Assembly: GCF_020447105.2 (NCBI RefSeq)
Contig: NZ_CP096184.1
Span: 2,790,001 to 2,854,000, forward strand
Length of the DNA stretch: 64,000 nt
Direction of reading: 5' to 3'
Origin: Demequina sp. TMPB413
Lineage (GTDB): Bacteria > Actinomycetota > Actinomycetes > Actinomycetales > Demequinaceae
A program made the position numbers and the translations under genes. Position 1 is the first letter of the stretch. Each line of letters starts with the position of its first letter. This document shows positions 1 to 8,122 of the stretch, one piece after another. Under the pieces are notes generated by a model. It saw only the letters and a program-made list of their open reading frames with translations. It had not been told where the DNA came from and did not search any database.

Positions 1-36
1 GTAGAAGTCCTTGTTGAACCAGTCTTGGCTTGTCAC
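1..36 (-). CDS. dnaJ: DnaJ co-chaperone, N-terminal end only (cut by window edge)
   Basis: Only the first 12 codons are inside the window. They read VTSQDWFNKDFY from a GTG start at 34-36, which matches the N-terminus of actinobacterial DnaJ1. An AAAGGAGG ribosome binding site lies 6 nt upstream (43-50). The gene follows grpE by 36 nt on the same strand, so it is the third gene of a dnaK-grpE-dnaJ operon. DnaJ is the J-domain partner that stimulates DnaK ATPase. The J domain itself lies outside the window. Confidence 0.8.
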   Translation of the reverse strand, partial: MTSQDWFNKDFY

Positions 37-72
37 GGCTTGCCTCCTTTCTTGTCCGATGCTGCGGGGTGG

Positions 73-654
73 TTAGTCGTCTGCTGGCTGGGCGACGATC
101 ACGCGTGCGGCTCGCACCACGCGTTCGCCGAGGCGGTGGCCCGGTTGGGCGACGTGCTGCACCGTCGGTTCGCTGACGTCGGCGCTTGGCTGTGACATGA
201 GCGCCTCGTGGAGCGCAGGGTCGAAAGTCTCGCCCTCAGCGCCGAAGCTTGACCATCCGAAGCGGCCGAGGGCCTCTTCGAGCTTCTCCGCGATGGACGC
301 GAAGGGCCCCTCCGCGAGGTCGCCGTGTTGGCGTGCCGCGGCAATGTCGTCGAGAACTGGCAAGAGCGCTTCGAGCACCTTGGCCGTCGCGACGTCCCCG
401 ATGGCGAGGCGGTCGCGATCGACGCGCTTGCGATAGTTCACGTACTCCGCTTGGAGGCGCTGGAGGTCGGCCAAGTGCTCTGCGGCCTTCACCTCCGCCT
501 GGGTGAGCGCGTCGTCGGCGCCCGCCTCATCGGCGTCAAAGTCGTCCTTCTTGCCCTCGTCCGTCGCGGCGTCGTCGATGATCTGCTCGGCCTCAGCCAA
601 GGCGTCGTCCGCGCCGTCGTCGTCTGGCGTTGAGTACCCTGTGTTGTCTTCCAT
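73..654 (-). CDS. grpE: GrpE nucleotide exchange factor
   Basis: A 193-residue protein with the GrpE layout. It has an acidic, probably disordered N-terminus (about 1-50), a long heptad-rich helix containing QAEYVNYRKRVDRDR (about 50-95), and a C-terminal beta domain with the GWSSFGAEGETFDPALHEAL stretch that contacts the DnaK nucleotide domain. GrpE releases ADP from DnaK and so resets the chaperone cycle in the cytoplasm. The ATG at 652-654 is preceded by GGAAGGA. The gene lies 72 nt after dnaK and 36 nt before dnaJ, so all three should be co-transcribed from the HAIR-controlled promoter upstream of dnaK. Confidence 0.95.
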   Translation of the reverse strand: MEDNTGYSTPDDDGADDALAEAEQIIDDAATDEGKKDDFDADEAGADDALTQAEVKAAEHLADLQRLQAEYVNYRKRVDRDRLAIGDVATAKVLEALLPVLDDIAAARQHGDLAEGPFASIAEKLEEALGRFGWSSFGAEGETFDPALHEALMSQPSADVSEPTVQHVAQPGHRLGERVVRAARVIVAQPADD

Positions 655-726
655 GACGTCCTTCCATGCACTGTGGCGGCGAGCGGACTTCCCCGCCCGC
701 CGCCAACTGTGCGCTGTAGTTCTGGA

Positions 727-2589
727 CTACTTCGTGTCGTCCTCGTCGTCAACGATCTCGGCGTCAACGACGTCGTCATCGGAGGAAGCAGACTCGCCAG
801 CTGGGGCGTCAGCGCCGGGCTCGCCACCGGCCTCTTGTTCGGCCTTGTAGATGGCCTCGCCGATGCGCTGGGCCTTGGCGACGAGGTCGTCGTGCGCGGT
901 CTTCACCGCGTCGGTGTCCTCGCCCTCGAGGGCCTTGCGGACCTCGGCGATAGCCTCCTTGACCTCGTCGGCCACTTCGGCGGGAACCTTGTCCTCGTTG
1001 TCGGACAGGATCTTCTCCGTCGAGTAGGCGAAGTTCTCCGCATTGTTGCGGGTCTCTGCCTCCTCGCGGCGCTTCTTGTCCTCGGCCTCGTGCTCCTCGG
1101 CATCCTTGACCATGCGGTCGATGTCTTCCTTCGACAATGCAGAGCCGCCCGTGACGGTGATCGAGGACTCCTTGCCGGTGCCGCGGTCCTTGGCATGGAC
1201 GTGCACGATGCCATTGGCGTCGATGTCGAACGTGACCTCGATCTGGGGCACTCCGCGGGGGGCCGGGGCAATGCCGCCCAGCTCGAAGGTGCCGAGCAAC
1301 TTGTTGTCCCTGGCGAACTGGCGCTCGCCCTGGAACACCTGGATCATCACCGACGGCTGGTTGTCATCCGCGGTGGAGAACACCTCGGAGGACTTGGTGG
1401 GGATCGCGGTGTTGCGCTCGATCAGCGTGGTCATCACGCCGCCCTTGGTCTCGATGCCGAGGCTGAGGGGGGTGACGTCGATCAGCAGGACGTCCTTGCG
1501 TTCGCCCTTGATGACGCCGGCCTGGAGGGCTGCGCCAACGGCAACGACCTCATCAGGGTTGACGCCCTTGTTGGGCTCCTGGCCGCCGGTGAGTTCCTTG
1601 ACCACGTCGGTCACGGCCGGCATACGGGTCGAGCCGCCGACCATCACCACGTGGTCGATGTCTGCGAGCTTGATGCCCGCGTCCTTGATGACCTGGTTGA
1701 ACGGCGCCTTCGTGCGCTCGAGCAGGTCCTTGGTCATGTCCTGGAACTTGGAGCGGGTGAGCTTGGTGTCCAGGTGGACGGGGCCGTTCTCGCCGATGCT
1801 GAGGTACTGCAGCGAGATGGTGGTCTGCTGAGCGGAGCTGAGTTCCTTCTTGGCCTGCTCAGCGGCCTCGCGGAGGCGCTGCAGGGCTGACTTGTCCTTT
1901 GACAGGTCAACACCCTCCGAGTTCTTGACTTCCTTCACCAGGAAGTCGACGATGCGCTGGTCCCAGTCGTCGCCGCCGAGGCGGTTGTCGCCCGCCGTGG
2001 CACGCACCTGGATGGTGGAGAACTCGTCCTCGTCCTTACCCACCTCAAGCAGGGACACGTCGAACGTGCCGCCGCCAAGGTCGAAGACCAGGATGAGCTC
2101 GTCTTCCTTGCCCTTGTCGAGGCCGTAGGCGAGCGCGGCCGCGGTGGGCTCGTTGACGATGCGCAGGACGTTGAGGCCCGCAATCTCACCGGCGTCCTTG
2201 GTGGCCTGGCGCTCGGCGTCGTTGAAGTAGGCGGGGACGGTGATGACGGCGTCCGTCACCTTTTCGCCCAAGTACTCCTCAGAGTCGCGCTTGAGCTTGC
2301 CGAGAATGCGGGCAGAAATCTCTTGTGGCGTGTACGTCTTCTCGTCGATCTCGGTGTTCCAGTCGGTGCCCATGTGGCGCTTGACCGACGCGATGGTGCG
2401 GTCGACGTTGGTGACGGCCTGGCGCTTCGCGATCTCGCCGACGAGCACCTCGCCTGTCTTGGAGAAGGCGACGACGGAGGGAGTAGTACGGGTGCCTTCC
2501 GCGTTGGCGATGACGGTGGGCTCGCCACCTTCGAGTACGGCAACGCACGAGTTGGTGGTGCCGAGGTCAATTCCTACTGCACGGGACAT
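727..2589 (-). CDS. dnaK: Molecular chaperone DnaK (Hsp70)
   Basis: 620 residues, the normal length for actinobacterial DnaK. The ATPase domain shows the phosphate-1 motif [17 protein letters not shown] at the N-terminus, the phosphate-2 motif [13 protein letters not shown] near residue 170, and the adenosine motif [10 protein letters not shown] near residue 310. The substrate-binding domain follows from about 365. The tail is acidic ([17 protein letters not shown]), as is usual for actinobacterial DnaK. The ATG at 2587-2589 has AAGGAGG upstream. It is the first gene of dnaK-grpE-dnaJ. The promoter at 2662-2689 is bracketed by two HAIR-like repeats, which implies HspR repression relieved by heat. 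Confidence 0.98.
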   Translation of the reverse strand: MSRAVGIDLGTTNSCVAVLEGGEPTVIANAEGTRTTPSVVAFSKTGEVLVGEIAKRQAVTNVDRTIASVKRHMGTDWNTEIDEKTYTPQEISARILGKLKRDSEEYLGEKVTDAVITVPAYFNDAERQATKDAGEIAGLNVLRIVNEPTAAALAYGLDKGKEDELILVFDLGGGTFDVSLLEVGKDEDEFSTIQVRATAGDNRLGGDDWDQRIVDFLVKEVKNSEGVDLSKDKSALQRLREAAEQAKKELSSAQQTTISLQYLSIGENGPVHLDTKLTRSKFQDMTKDLLERTKAPFNQVIKDAGIKLADIDHVVMVGGSTRMPAVTDVVKELTGGQEPNKGVNPDEVVAVGAALQAGVIKGERKDVLLIDVTPLSLGIETKGGVMTTLIERNTAIPTKSSEVFSTADDNQPSVMIQVFQGERQFARDNKLLGTFELGGIAPAPRGVPQIEVTFDIDANGIVHVHAKDRGTGKESSITVTGGSALSKEDIDRMVKDAEEHEAEDKKRREEAETRNNAENFAYSTEKILSDNEDKVPAEVADEVKEAIAEVRKALEGEDTDAVKTAHDDLVAKAQRIGEAIYKAEQEAGGEPGADAPAGESASSDDDVVDAEIVDDEDDTK

Positions 2590-2642
2590 GTGGAGGTCCT
2601 CCTTGGTGCTGGCCCCGGTGGGCCGTCTTGGGTGCGCTCAGT

Positions 2643-2663
2643 GTTGAGCCTTCTGCACTCAAG
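2643..2663 (-). promoter_or_regulatory. HAIR-like HspR operator, copy proximal to dnaK
   Basis: Inverted repeat GTTGAGC-N7-ACTCAAG. The known HAIR consensus (HspR-associated inverted repeat) is CTTGAGT-N7-ACTCAAG, so the right arm is perfect and the left arm has two changes. It overlaps the proposed -10 of the dnaK promoter, where a bound HspR would block RNA polymerase. Confidence 0.8.
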
Positions 2664-2689
2664 TATCCACGGATCCCGACGATTGTCAA
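2662..2689 (-). promoter_or_regulatory. dnaK operon promoter (-35 TTGACA, -10 GATACT)
   Basis: On the minus strand, a perfect TTGACA (2684-2689) lies 16 nt from GATACT (2662-2667), a 4/6 match to TATAAT. It lies between the two HAIR-like repeats and 73 nt upstream of the dnaK start, as expected for a vegetative-sigma promoter controlled by HspR. Confidence 0.65.
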
Positions 2690-2693
2690 CTAA

Positions 2694-2714
2694 GTTGAGT
2701 CTCTATGACTCAAC
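2694..2714 (-). promoter_or_regulatory. HAIR-like HspR operator, distal copy
   Basis: Inverted repeat GTTGAGT-N7-ACTCAAC with perfectly complementary 7-base arms and the N7 spacing of HAIR. It lies just upstream of the -35 box of the dnaK promoter and overlaps the last codons and stop (2703-2705) of the neighbouring SnoaL-like gene. With the copy at 2643-2663 it brackets the promoter. Confidence 0.8.
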
Positions 2715-3140
2715 TCTGAACTGCGGTGGGGGCGCGGCGCTCGCGACCGCGCGCGTCAGCGGCTCAACCAGGTGTGCCCGTCCAAGCGGGGCCTGGTAGT
2801 CGTCGGGCCAGTACTCGCGGAGATGGTCGATCTCTCCAGCCCTCACGGCAAAGAAGGAGACGACCCTAGCGGTCACGGCGTCATTGGACACCACCGTGTC
2901 GGTCGCCACCACATCGCCGTCCGCCACGAGCCGTTGCACCTCAAATCGCCAGCGCCCCTGCGTCGGGTACTCGGCGTTGACGCCGGCGAAGGCGTCGCGC
3001 CCTCTGATGAGTTCGTTCGACTGAGGCCACTCGCACACGAAGGCGTCGGTCAGCACGCTGCCCACTGTCGCGAAGTCGTTTCCATTCATCAACTGCCAAT
3101 AGCGGTCCACCACGCGCGCGGCGTCGTCGTCGAGGTTCAT
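2703..3140 (-). CDS. SnoaL-like / NTF2-fold protein
   Basis: 145 residues with the pattern of the SnoaL/NTF2-like superfamily. A helical start (AARVVDRYWQLMNGNDFATVGSVL) is followed by WPQSNELIRGRDAF and a beta-rich half ending in FFAVRAGEIDHLREYWPDD. These small alpha+beta barrels are often isomerases, cyclases or ligand-binding proteins. No specific substrate can be named. The ATG at 3138-3140 is preceded by TAGTGT at 7 nt, which suggests a leaderless transcript. Its 3' end runs into the distal HAIR repeat of dnaK. Confidence 0.75.
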   Translation of the reverse strand: MNLDDDAARVVDRYWQLMNGNDFATVGSVLTDAFVCEWPQSNELIRGRDAFAGVNAEYPTQGRWRFEVQRLVADGDVVATDTVVSNDAVTARVVSFFAVRAGEIDHLREYWPDDYQAPLGRAHLVEPLTRAVASAAPPPQFRVES

Positions 3141-3147
3141 GCCGCCG

Positions 3148-3153
3148 ACACTA
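3148..3153 (-). promoter_or_regulatory. Putative leaderless -10 box (TAGTGT) of the SnoaL-like gene
   Basis: TAGTGT ends 7 nt before the ATG at 3138-3140. No Shine-Dalgarno sequence could fit between them, so transcription would begin at or next to the start codon. Confidence 0.4.
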
Positions 3154-3176
3154 GGACATAGCTCTGACGCGGCGGC

Positions 3177-4013
3177 CTACTTGTCGATGCGCAGAGAGTC
3201 CGTGACGAGCGCCACTGTCCCTGCATCTTCTTCGCCCGTGTAGGTCGCCACCTGAACCCACACGACGCGCTCACCCCGGACAAAAGTGTGGAGCGACATC
3301 TGCACCGGAACGTCGTCCATCGTGAAGGACATGGTGCTCAACAGGCCGTCGAGACCTTGGGCCGTGGTCACGGCCGTTGGCCCCTCCCTCGTCGTATCGA
3401 CCCCCTGACCCGCCGCGGCGTCGGCGACGCCTTCGAATGCCCCTCGGTGCGCTTCCTCGAGGTCGACAGCCCCTATCTGGCTCGGCGGTTCCCCTTCAAG
3501 GACGATGACCATGGTGGGGATCACGGTCGCTGTGAAGGGGTCGACAGTGAAGTAGGTGCCCATGGCGCGGGCGCCGTCGGGCAGTTGCGATGTCAGTTCA
3601 CCCATGTCGACATACTCACCGGCGTCAACCCACTCGGCTCCGATCTCAAAGGCGACGGCGCCGTCCTCGGAGACGATCAACGCATCACCCAGCAGCGGGG
3701 CGTCCTCTGCGGCGATGGGATCGCCCACGTAGTTTTCGTTCTGGTCGGCGGTGAGGACGCCGTTCACTCCGTACACCACGGCGAAGCCGATGCCTCCAAG
3801 GACGACCAGAGCACCCACGGCTCCCAGTACCCAAGGCCAAGCCTTGCGCTTCTTCTCCACAGGAGCGGCCCATGGGGCAGGCGGCGCACCCCACGCCGCA
3901 GGCGGCGCGGCTTGCTGTTGCCAAGGAGCCTGGGCGTAGGGCTGGGCGTCCGGCTGGGCGTAGGGCTGAGCCTGCGTTTCTGGCGGCGGCTCGTGCGGCG
4001 AGTATTCGGTCAT
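3177..4013 (-). CDS. Membrane-anchored extracellular protein with Pro/Gln-rich cytoplasmic tail
   Basis: 278 residues. The first 50 are low complexity, rich in Pro, Gln, Ala and Tyr, with imperfect AQPYAQPDAQPYAQ repeats. A basic stretch (VEKKRKAW) precedes one transmembrane helix at about 60-82. The remaining roughly 190 residues would face outside and contain no recognisable catalytic motif. This architecture (P/Q-rich tail, single helix, small external domain) is common in actinobacteria and is usually unannotated. Start: ATG at 4011-4013, with a purine-rich GGGGGGAAG upstream. Function unknown. The gene is not obviously in an operon with its neighbours. Confidence 0.75.
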   Translation of the reverse strand: MTEYSPHEPPPETQAQPYAQPDAQPYAQAPWQQQAAPPAAWGAPPAPWAAPVEKKRKAWPWVLGAVGALVVLGGIGFAVVYGVNGVLTADQNENYVGDPIAAEDAPLLGDALIVSEDGAVAFEIGAEWVDAGEYVDMGELTSQLPDGARAMGTYFTVDPFTATVIPTMVIVLEGEPPSQIGAVDLEEAHRGAFEGVADAAAGQGVDTTREGPTAVTTAQGLDGLLSTMSFTMDDVPVQMSLHTFVRGERVVWVQVATYTGEEDAGTVALVTDSLRIDK

Positions 4014-4131
4014 GAGTGCTTCCCCCCTCGGTTCGTCACGACTTTAGCGGCGCGCGCTGCCGGGCGCCAGAGCCGTCCCAGAGCCCGAGGGAAGGTCCAC
4101 GGCAGAGTGGACTGGACGGCTCGCGTGGGCC

Positions 4132-4137
4132 TAGCGT
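4132..4137 (+). promoter_or_regulatory. Putative leaderless -10 box (TAGCGT) of the rhodanese gene
   Basis: TAGCGT lies 7 nt before the ATG at 4145. It supports that start over the longer in-frame extension reaching back to 4016. Confidence 0.4.
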
Positions 4138-4144
4138 CAATGCC

Positions 4145-4624
4145 ATGTCCTCAGAGCCCACCCCCGCTCAAGCAGCCGCGCACTTCGCGGCCAGGCTGTC
4201 TTTCGAGACCGACCCCAGCGATGTGCACGCCGCGCTCGAGGCGGGCGAGAACGGCTTTGTGCTCGTGGACACCCGAAGCCATGAGGCATGGGAGCAGGGG
4301 CACGCGCGCGGCGCAGTTCACATCCCCAAGCCGGACATGCCCGTCGTCGTCCTTACCTACCCACCCGAGACTTCGTTCGTCGTCTATTGCTGGGGTCCAG
4401 GCTGCAACGGCGCCACCAGGGCGGGCCTCATCATCTCCGAGCTCGGATACTCCGTGAAGGAGATGATCGGTGGCTTCGAGTACTGGGCGCGCGAAGGGAT
4501 GCCCGTCGACCGGGTGGTCTCTGACGCGGCGGGCGCGAAGGTGACCGTGGACGCGACCCGGGCGCCCGATCCGCTCACGTCACCCGTGAGCGTGCCAGGC
4601 CACCGGATCGCCTGCGACTGCTAG
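4145..4624 (+). CDS. Rhodanese-like sulfurtransferase
   Basis: 159 residues with one rhodanese domain. VLVDTRSHEAWEQGHARGAVHIP (about 39-61) is the CH2A/CH2B region, and the active-site loop begins with Cys82 in VVYCWGPGCNGATRAG. The loop after Cys82 is longer than the six-residue loop of classic rhodaneses and holds a second cysteine (Cys87). This CWGPGCNG form occurs in a subfamily of stand-alone rhodanese proteins. The presumed role is transfer of persulfide sulfur or a related thiol reaction. The physiological acceptor is unknown. Start ATG 4145 is chosen because TAGCGT lies 7 nt upstream. The stop codon shares the palindrome CTAG with the convergent thiQ. Confidence 0.85.
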   Translation: MSSEPTPAQAAAHFAARLSFETDPSDVHAALEAGENGFVLVDTRSHEAWEQGHARGAVHIPKPDMPVVVLTYPPETSFVVYCWGPGCNGATRAGLIISELGYSVKEMIGGFEYWAREGMPVDRVVSDAAGAKVTVDATRAPDPLTSPVSVPGHRIACDC

Positions 4625-5289
4625 TCGCTCGCGTCCGCCTCCGCCAGCCGTCCTGCGCTCATGGTGATCTGCCGGTCGGCCATCGCCTCGGCCTCCGCGC
4701 GATCATGCGTCACCACGATCCAGGTGGTTCCTTGAGCCTCCAGCAGTTCGCGAACGTCGCGCGCGAGGCGCTCGCGCAAGTCTGCATCGAGTGAACTGAG
4801 CGGCTCGTCGAGCAGCACCAACCGCGGCCGTGGGGCGAGCGTCCTCGCGAGGGCGACGCGCTGACGCTCGCCTCCTGAGAGTTCGGTGACGGCGCGGTGC
4901 TCCGCACCTTCGAGGCCCACCATCTCGAGTAGCTCACCCACGCGCGCCTCCCGCTCGCGACGCTCGACCCCCTGCATCTCGAGACCGAAGCCGATGTTCG
5001 CGCCCACGCTCATGTGAGGGAACAGCTGGCCGTCCTGGAACACCAGTCCAAAGCCCCTGCGGTGAGGCGGCACCCCGGCAAGTTCGTGCCCATCCCACGA
5101 GACGGAGCCGGTGGACTCGATCACTCCAGCGATGGCGAGCAACAGCGAAGACTTGCCCGATCCCGACGCGCCCACGAGCGCGAGCGAACCCCCTGGCTCG
5201 ATACCGAAGGAGGCCGCGTCGACCGCCACCCGTGGGTCCGCGCCGCCATAGCGGACGGTGAGCCCCTCCACCCGAAGCCCTGACGTCAT
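4621..5289 (-). CDS. thiQ: Thiamine ABC transporter, ATP-binding protein
   Basis: 222 residues, a single ABC ATPase domain. It has Walker A GASGSGKSS (about 40-48), a Q-loop at LVFQDGQLFPHMSVGANIGFG, the signature LSGGERQRVALAR, Walker B LVLLDEPLSSLD and the H-loop VVTHDRAEAEAMADR. It would power import of thiamine (or its phosphates) through ThiP. The ATG at 5287-5289 overlaps the thiP stop (ATGA), so the two are translationally coupled. A longer open frame extends upstream of this ATG but lies wholly inside thiP. Assignment to thiamine rests on the TPP riboswitch heading the operon. By itself the protein could serve any ferric or thiamine-type importer. Confidence 0.88.
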   Translation of the reverse strand: MTSGLRVEGLTVRYGGADPRVAVDAASFGIEPGGSLALVGASGSGKSSLLLAIAGVIESTGSVSWDGHELAGVPPHRRGFGLVFQDGQLFPHMSVGANIGFGLEMQGVERREREARVGELLEMVGLEGAEHRAVTELSGGERQRVALARTLAPRPRLVLLDEPLSSLDADLRERLARDVRELLEAQGTTWIVVTHDRAEAEAMADRQITMSAGRLAEADASD

Positions 5290-6887
5290 CGGCGCTGCCT
5301 CCTTGAACCCTCTGCCAGCATCATGGCTCCTCCAGCGATGACCGCAAGCACCACGGCGCCCGCCGACGCCGTGGCCACGTTCTCGGCGCCCGGCCGGGAC
5401 AGCAGTCGCATGATGGCCGTGGGTAGCGTCGGCGTTCCAGGGCGGGCGAGGAACACGGAAGCGCCGAACTCGCCGACGGCGACCGCGAAGGCAAGACCAG
5501 CGGCCGACGCCAAGGCTGCTCGCATCCGGGGCAGCACCACGCGGACGACGGTGCGAGTGGGTGAGGCGCCGAGCGTCGCGGCGGCGGCGGCTTGGCGGGG
5601 GTCGATTCCCTCCAGCACAGGGGAGAGCACGCGCACCACGAGCGGTGTCGCGACGAGAGCTTGCGCGGCAATCAGGAGTACGTAGGTGCCAGGTGCCCCC
5701 CAGGACCGCAGCGGCACGGCAAGCGCCACCAAGAGTCCGACGCCGACGACGACGGAGGAGACCGCGAGCGGGCCGACGGTGAGCGCGCGCACCCACCGCG
5801 CGCCGGGGTGCACCGCAGCGGCGGCCACCGCGAGCACTCCCACAAGCAGGGCGAGGGACGCCGCCGCGACTGCGATCCACAGCGAGGCGGCGACGGAGCC
5901 CGCGATGCTGCCCGCGGCCTCCGACAGTCCGAATAGGGTGCGGTACGCGTCGAGGGTTGGTCCGTGCTGTCCCCGCAGCGACCGCGCGACGAGTGTGCCG
6001 AGCGGGACCAGCGTGAGGACAAGGGCTGGGGCAAGGGCGAGCGCGATCGCGGCGGCATCGCTCCGCCCGGCACTCGGGCGCAGGGGAGCGGCCTGGGTCA
6101 CCGCATAGCGACCGGGACGCGACAGCCAGCCCACCCCTGCGGCCACCGAGGCGATGAGGCAGGCCTGCACGATCGCGATGATCGCGGCGCCGCGCAGGTC
6201 AAGGAACGACGTGAGCTCGAGGTACGCGGCGGTCTCTAGCGTCCTGATGCGTGTGCCTCCCAGCACCAGCACGATGGCGAAGGACGTCGAGCAGAACAGG
6301 AAGGTGATGGCCGCCGCCCCGGCCACCGACCGGCGCACCGCAGGCCACACCACCCGGCGTGCGGCCGCGGCACGCGACGCGCCAAGGGTGCGCGCGGCCG
6401 CCACGAGCCGCTCGTCCATGCCCTCCAGCGCCGGCCCCACCGTGCGCAACACCACCGCGACGTTGAAGAACGCGAGGGCCGCGATGATCGCCGGCAGGCC
6501 GTGCCTGGCACCGAGCGCAGGCGCCAGGTCGCGCTGCAGCGTCAGGAACGCGAGGGCGACCACCATGGTGGGAAGCACAAAGGGGGCCGTGAGCGCCGCC
6601 GCGAGCAAGCGCGAGCCGCGCCAGCGTCGGCGATACAGCGCCCAGGCCGCAGGCAGGCCAATCGCGAGCGTCAGCGCGGTGCCAGCGCCAGCCAACCCCA
6701 GCGTCGTGCCCGCCGCCTGGAGGACGGCGCGCACCGAGACCGTGGCGTCTTGGCCCGCCAGGCTCGGCGCGAAGAAGGCTCTGCGCACAGTGGCGAAGAG
6801 CGGCCACGCGAAGAAGGCCCCCAGGAACACGACGGGGACCGCCGCGGCGGCTGCCGCGACGATCCCGCGCCGTGCGAAGAGGGGCAT
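5286..6887 (-). CDS. thiP: Thiamine ABC transporter, fused two-domain permease
   Basis: 533 residues, about 12 hydrophobic segments, with two binding-protein-dependent permease domains in tandem. The EAA-type cytoplasmic loops are visible as RLVAAARTLGASRAAAARRV (first half) and AAAAATLGASPTRTVVRVVL (second half). This duplicated layout is that of ThiP and the related ferric permeases. The ATG at 6885-6887 is 4 nt after the thiB stop, and the 3' end overlaps thiQ. Part of the riboswitch-controlled thiB-thiP-thiQ operon. Confidence 0.88.
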   Translation of the reverse strand: MPLFARRGIVAAAAAAVPVVFLGAFFAWPLFATVRRAFFAPSLAGQDATVSVRAVLQAAGTTLGLAGAGTALTLAIGLPAAWALYRRRWRGSRLLAAALTAPFVLPTMVVALAFLTLQRDLAPALGARHGLPAIIAALAFFNVAVVLRTVGPALEGMDERLVAAARTLGASRAAAARRVVWPAVRRSVAGAAAITFLFCSTSFAIVLVLGGTRIRTLETAAYLELTSFLDLRGAAIIAIVQACLIASVAAGVGWLSRPGRYAVTQAAPLRPSAGRSDAAAIALALAPALVLTLVPLGTLVARSLRGQHGPTLDAYRTLFGLSEAAGSIAGSVAASLWIAVAAASLALLVGVLAVAAAAVHPGARWVRALTVGPLAVSSVVVGVGLLVALAVPLRSWGAPGTYVLLIAAQALVATPLVVRVLSPVLEGIDPRQAAAAATLGASPTRTVVRVVLPRMRAALASAAGLAFAVAVGEFGASVFLARPGTPTLPTAIMRLLSRPGAENVATASAGAVVLAVIAGGAMMLAEGSRRQRR

Positions 6888-6891
6888 CGGA

Positions 6892-7944
6892 CTACTGGCC
6901 GTCGATCACGATCTCGGTCCACTCGCGCAGCAGCTGATCGCGCTGGGCGTCGATCTGGGCGGGATCCATGACGATCGGGTTGTCTGATAGCGGCGCGTAC
7001 TTCTCCCACGCAGCCGGGATGGTGGCGGTGGGCGACACGGGATAGACGTACATGTTGTCCGGCAGTGCCGACTGCACGGAGTCGCTCAGCATCCAGTCGA
7101 CGACGGCCTTGGCGGCCTCGGGGTTCTGGGCACCGTCCAGGACGCCCGCGTACTCGACCTGGCGGAAGCACGTGTCGAGCAGCGCGGTGCTCGTGGGGTT
7201 GCCGTCGACCACCTCGGAGGGCGGGGACGACGCGTAACTCAGCACGATGGGGTAGTCGCCGCCGTAGTTGGGAACCGAGAAGTCGACAAAGTAGGTATCC
7301 GACCAGCCGGCCGTGACCTTCAGGCCGTTGTCGCGAAGGCCGCGCCAGTAGTCCTTCCAACCTTCGCCGTACGTCTCGTAGGTGGCGAGCAGCAACGCGA
7401 GGCCTGGGGACGACGTGGCGGGGTTGGAGACCGACACCATGTTGGCGTATTCGGGCTCGAGGAGGTCGTCGAACGTGGCGGGTGCTGGCGTCCCGTCGCC
7501 GAACGCCGCGAGGTCGATGTTGAAGCACACGTCCGAGTAGTCGATCGCGGTGAGTTGACCGGCGACCGAGTCGGTCGCGCTGGGGGAGACGTAGTCGGCG
7601 AGGGCCTCCGACGCCACGGCCCGCGAGGCGAACGTATTGTCGATGCCGACCACTGCGTCGCCGAGGGGCGCACCCGACGTGAGGGCGAGTTGGTTCACGA
7701 GCGTTCCCGCGTCGCCCACCGGCTCAAACGTGACGTCGATGCCGCTGGTCGCCTCGAAGTCGGCGATCACGTCTTCAGGGAGCGCGAAGCTGTCGTGGGT
7801 GAGGACCGTGACGGCGCCGGTGGCGGCAGGGGCTTCTGACTCGCTGGACGTGGGCGCCTGGGTGGGTTTGCTTTCACTGGCCGAGCAGGCGGCGAGCAGC
7901 AGTGCGCTCGCGACCGCCATGGACATGGTGGTTGAGGTCTTCAT
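6892..7944 (-). CDS. thiB: Thiamine ABC transporter, substrate-binding lipoprotein
   Basis: 350 residues beginning MKTSTTMSMAVASALLLAAC, a lipoprotein signal peptide with lipobox LLAAC (Cys20). The mature part has the periplasmic-binding-protein cluster D fold of ThiB. It includes VTVLTHDSFALPEDVIADFEATSG, LGDAVVGIDNTF and a C-terminal VVDWMLSDSVQSALPDNMYVYPV. The protein would be anchored to the outer face of the membrane and capture thiamine. Start ATG at 7942-7944, preceded by GAAGGAGGATCC. It is the first gene after the TPP riboswitch, which fixes the likely ligand as thiamine or a thiamine phosphate. Confidence 0.9.
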   Translation of the reverse strand: MKTSTTMSMAVASALLLAACSASESKPTQAPTSSESEAPAATGAVTVLTHDSFALPEDVIADFEATSGIDVTFEPVGDAGTLVNQLALTSGAPLGDAVVGIDNTFASRAVASEALADYVSPSATDSVAGQLTAIDYSDVCFNIDLAAFGDGTPAPATFDDLLEPEYANMVSVSNPATSSPGLALLLATYETYGEGWKDYWRGLRDNGLKVTAGWSDTYFVDFSVPNYGGDYPIVLSYASSPPSEVVDGNPTSTALLDTCFRQVEYAGVLDGAQNPEAAKAVVDWMLSDSVQSALPDNMYVYPVSPTATIPAAWEKYAPLSDNPIVMDPAQIDAQRDQLLREWTEIVIDGQ

Positions 7945-7977
7945 GGATCCTCCTTCATCAGGAGGGGACGAGTCTCG

Positions 7978-8070
7978 ACTCCCTACGCCGGTGCGAGCCG
8001 GATCAGGTTCGAGGGTCTGCGGCGTGTCCGCACTCTCAGCGCCCTTGCCTTGCGGCGAGGCGCTCCCCTG
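7978..8070 (-). ncRNA. TPP riboswitch (THI element) upstream of thiB
   Basis: Read on the minus strand, the sequence runs GGGGAGCG ... GCTGAGAGTGCGG ... ACCCTCGAACCTGATCCGG, then CTCGCACCGGCGTAGGGAG. It holds the conserved CTGAGA of the pyrimidine-sensor helix and the CCTGATCCGG...CCGGCGTAGGGA of the pyrophosphate-sensor helix. The ribosome binding site GGAGG of thiB follows about 15 nt after the element. An upstream hairpin (CCCTCCTGATGAAGGAGG) could sequester it, so translational control is likely. This is one of the most recognisable riboswitch classes. Confidence 0.95.
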
Positions 8071-8122
8071 TCGTGTGAAGCCATCGTAGCGCGACGGTCG
8101 GGAGGTCCTCGCGCCCCTTGGA

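Noticed and set aside
673..1890. Long open frame on the plus strand opposite dnaK (405 codons)
   Set aside because: It is antisense to a clear DnaK and has low-complexity Gly/Leu/Val/His composition without any motif. Typical shadow frame of high-GC DNA.
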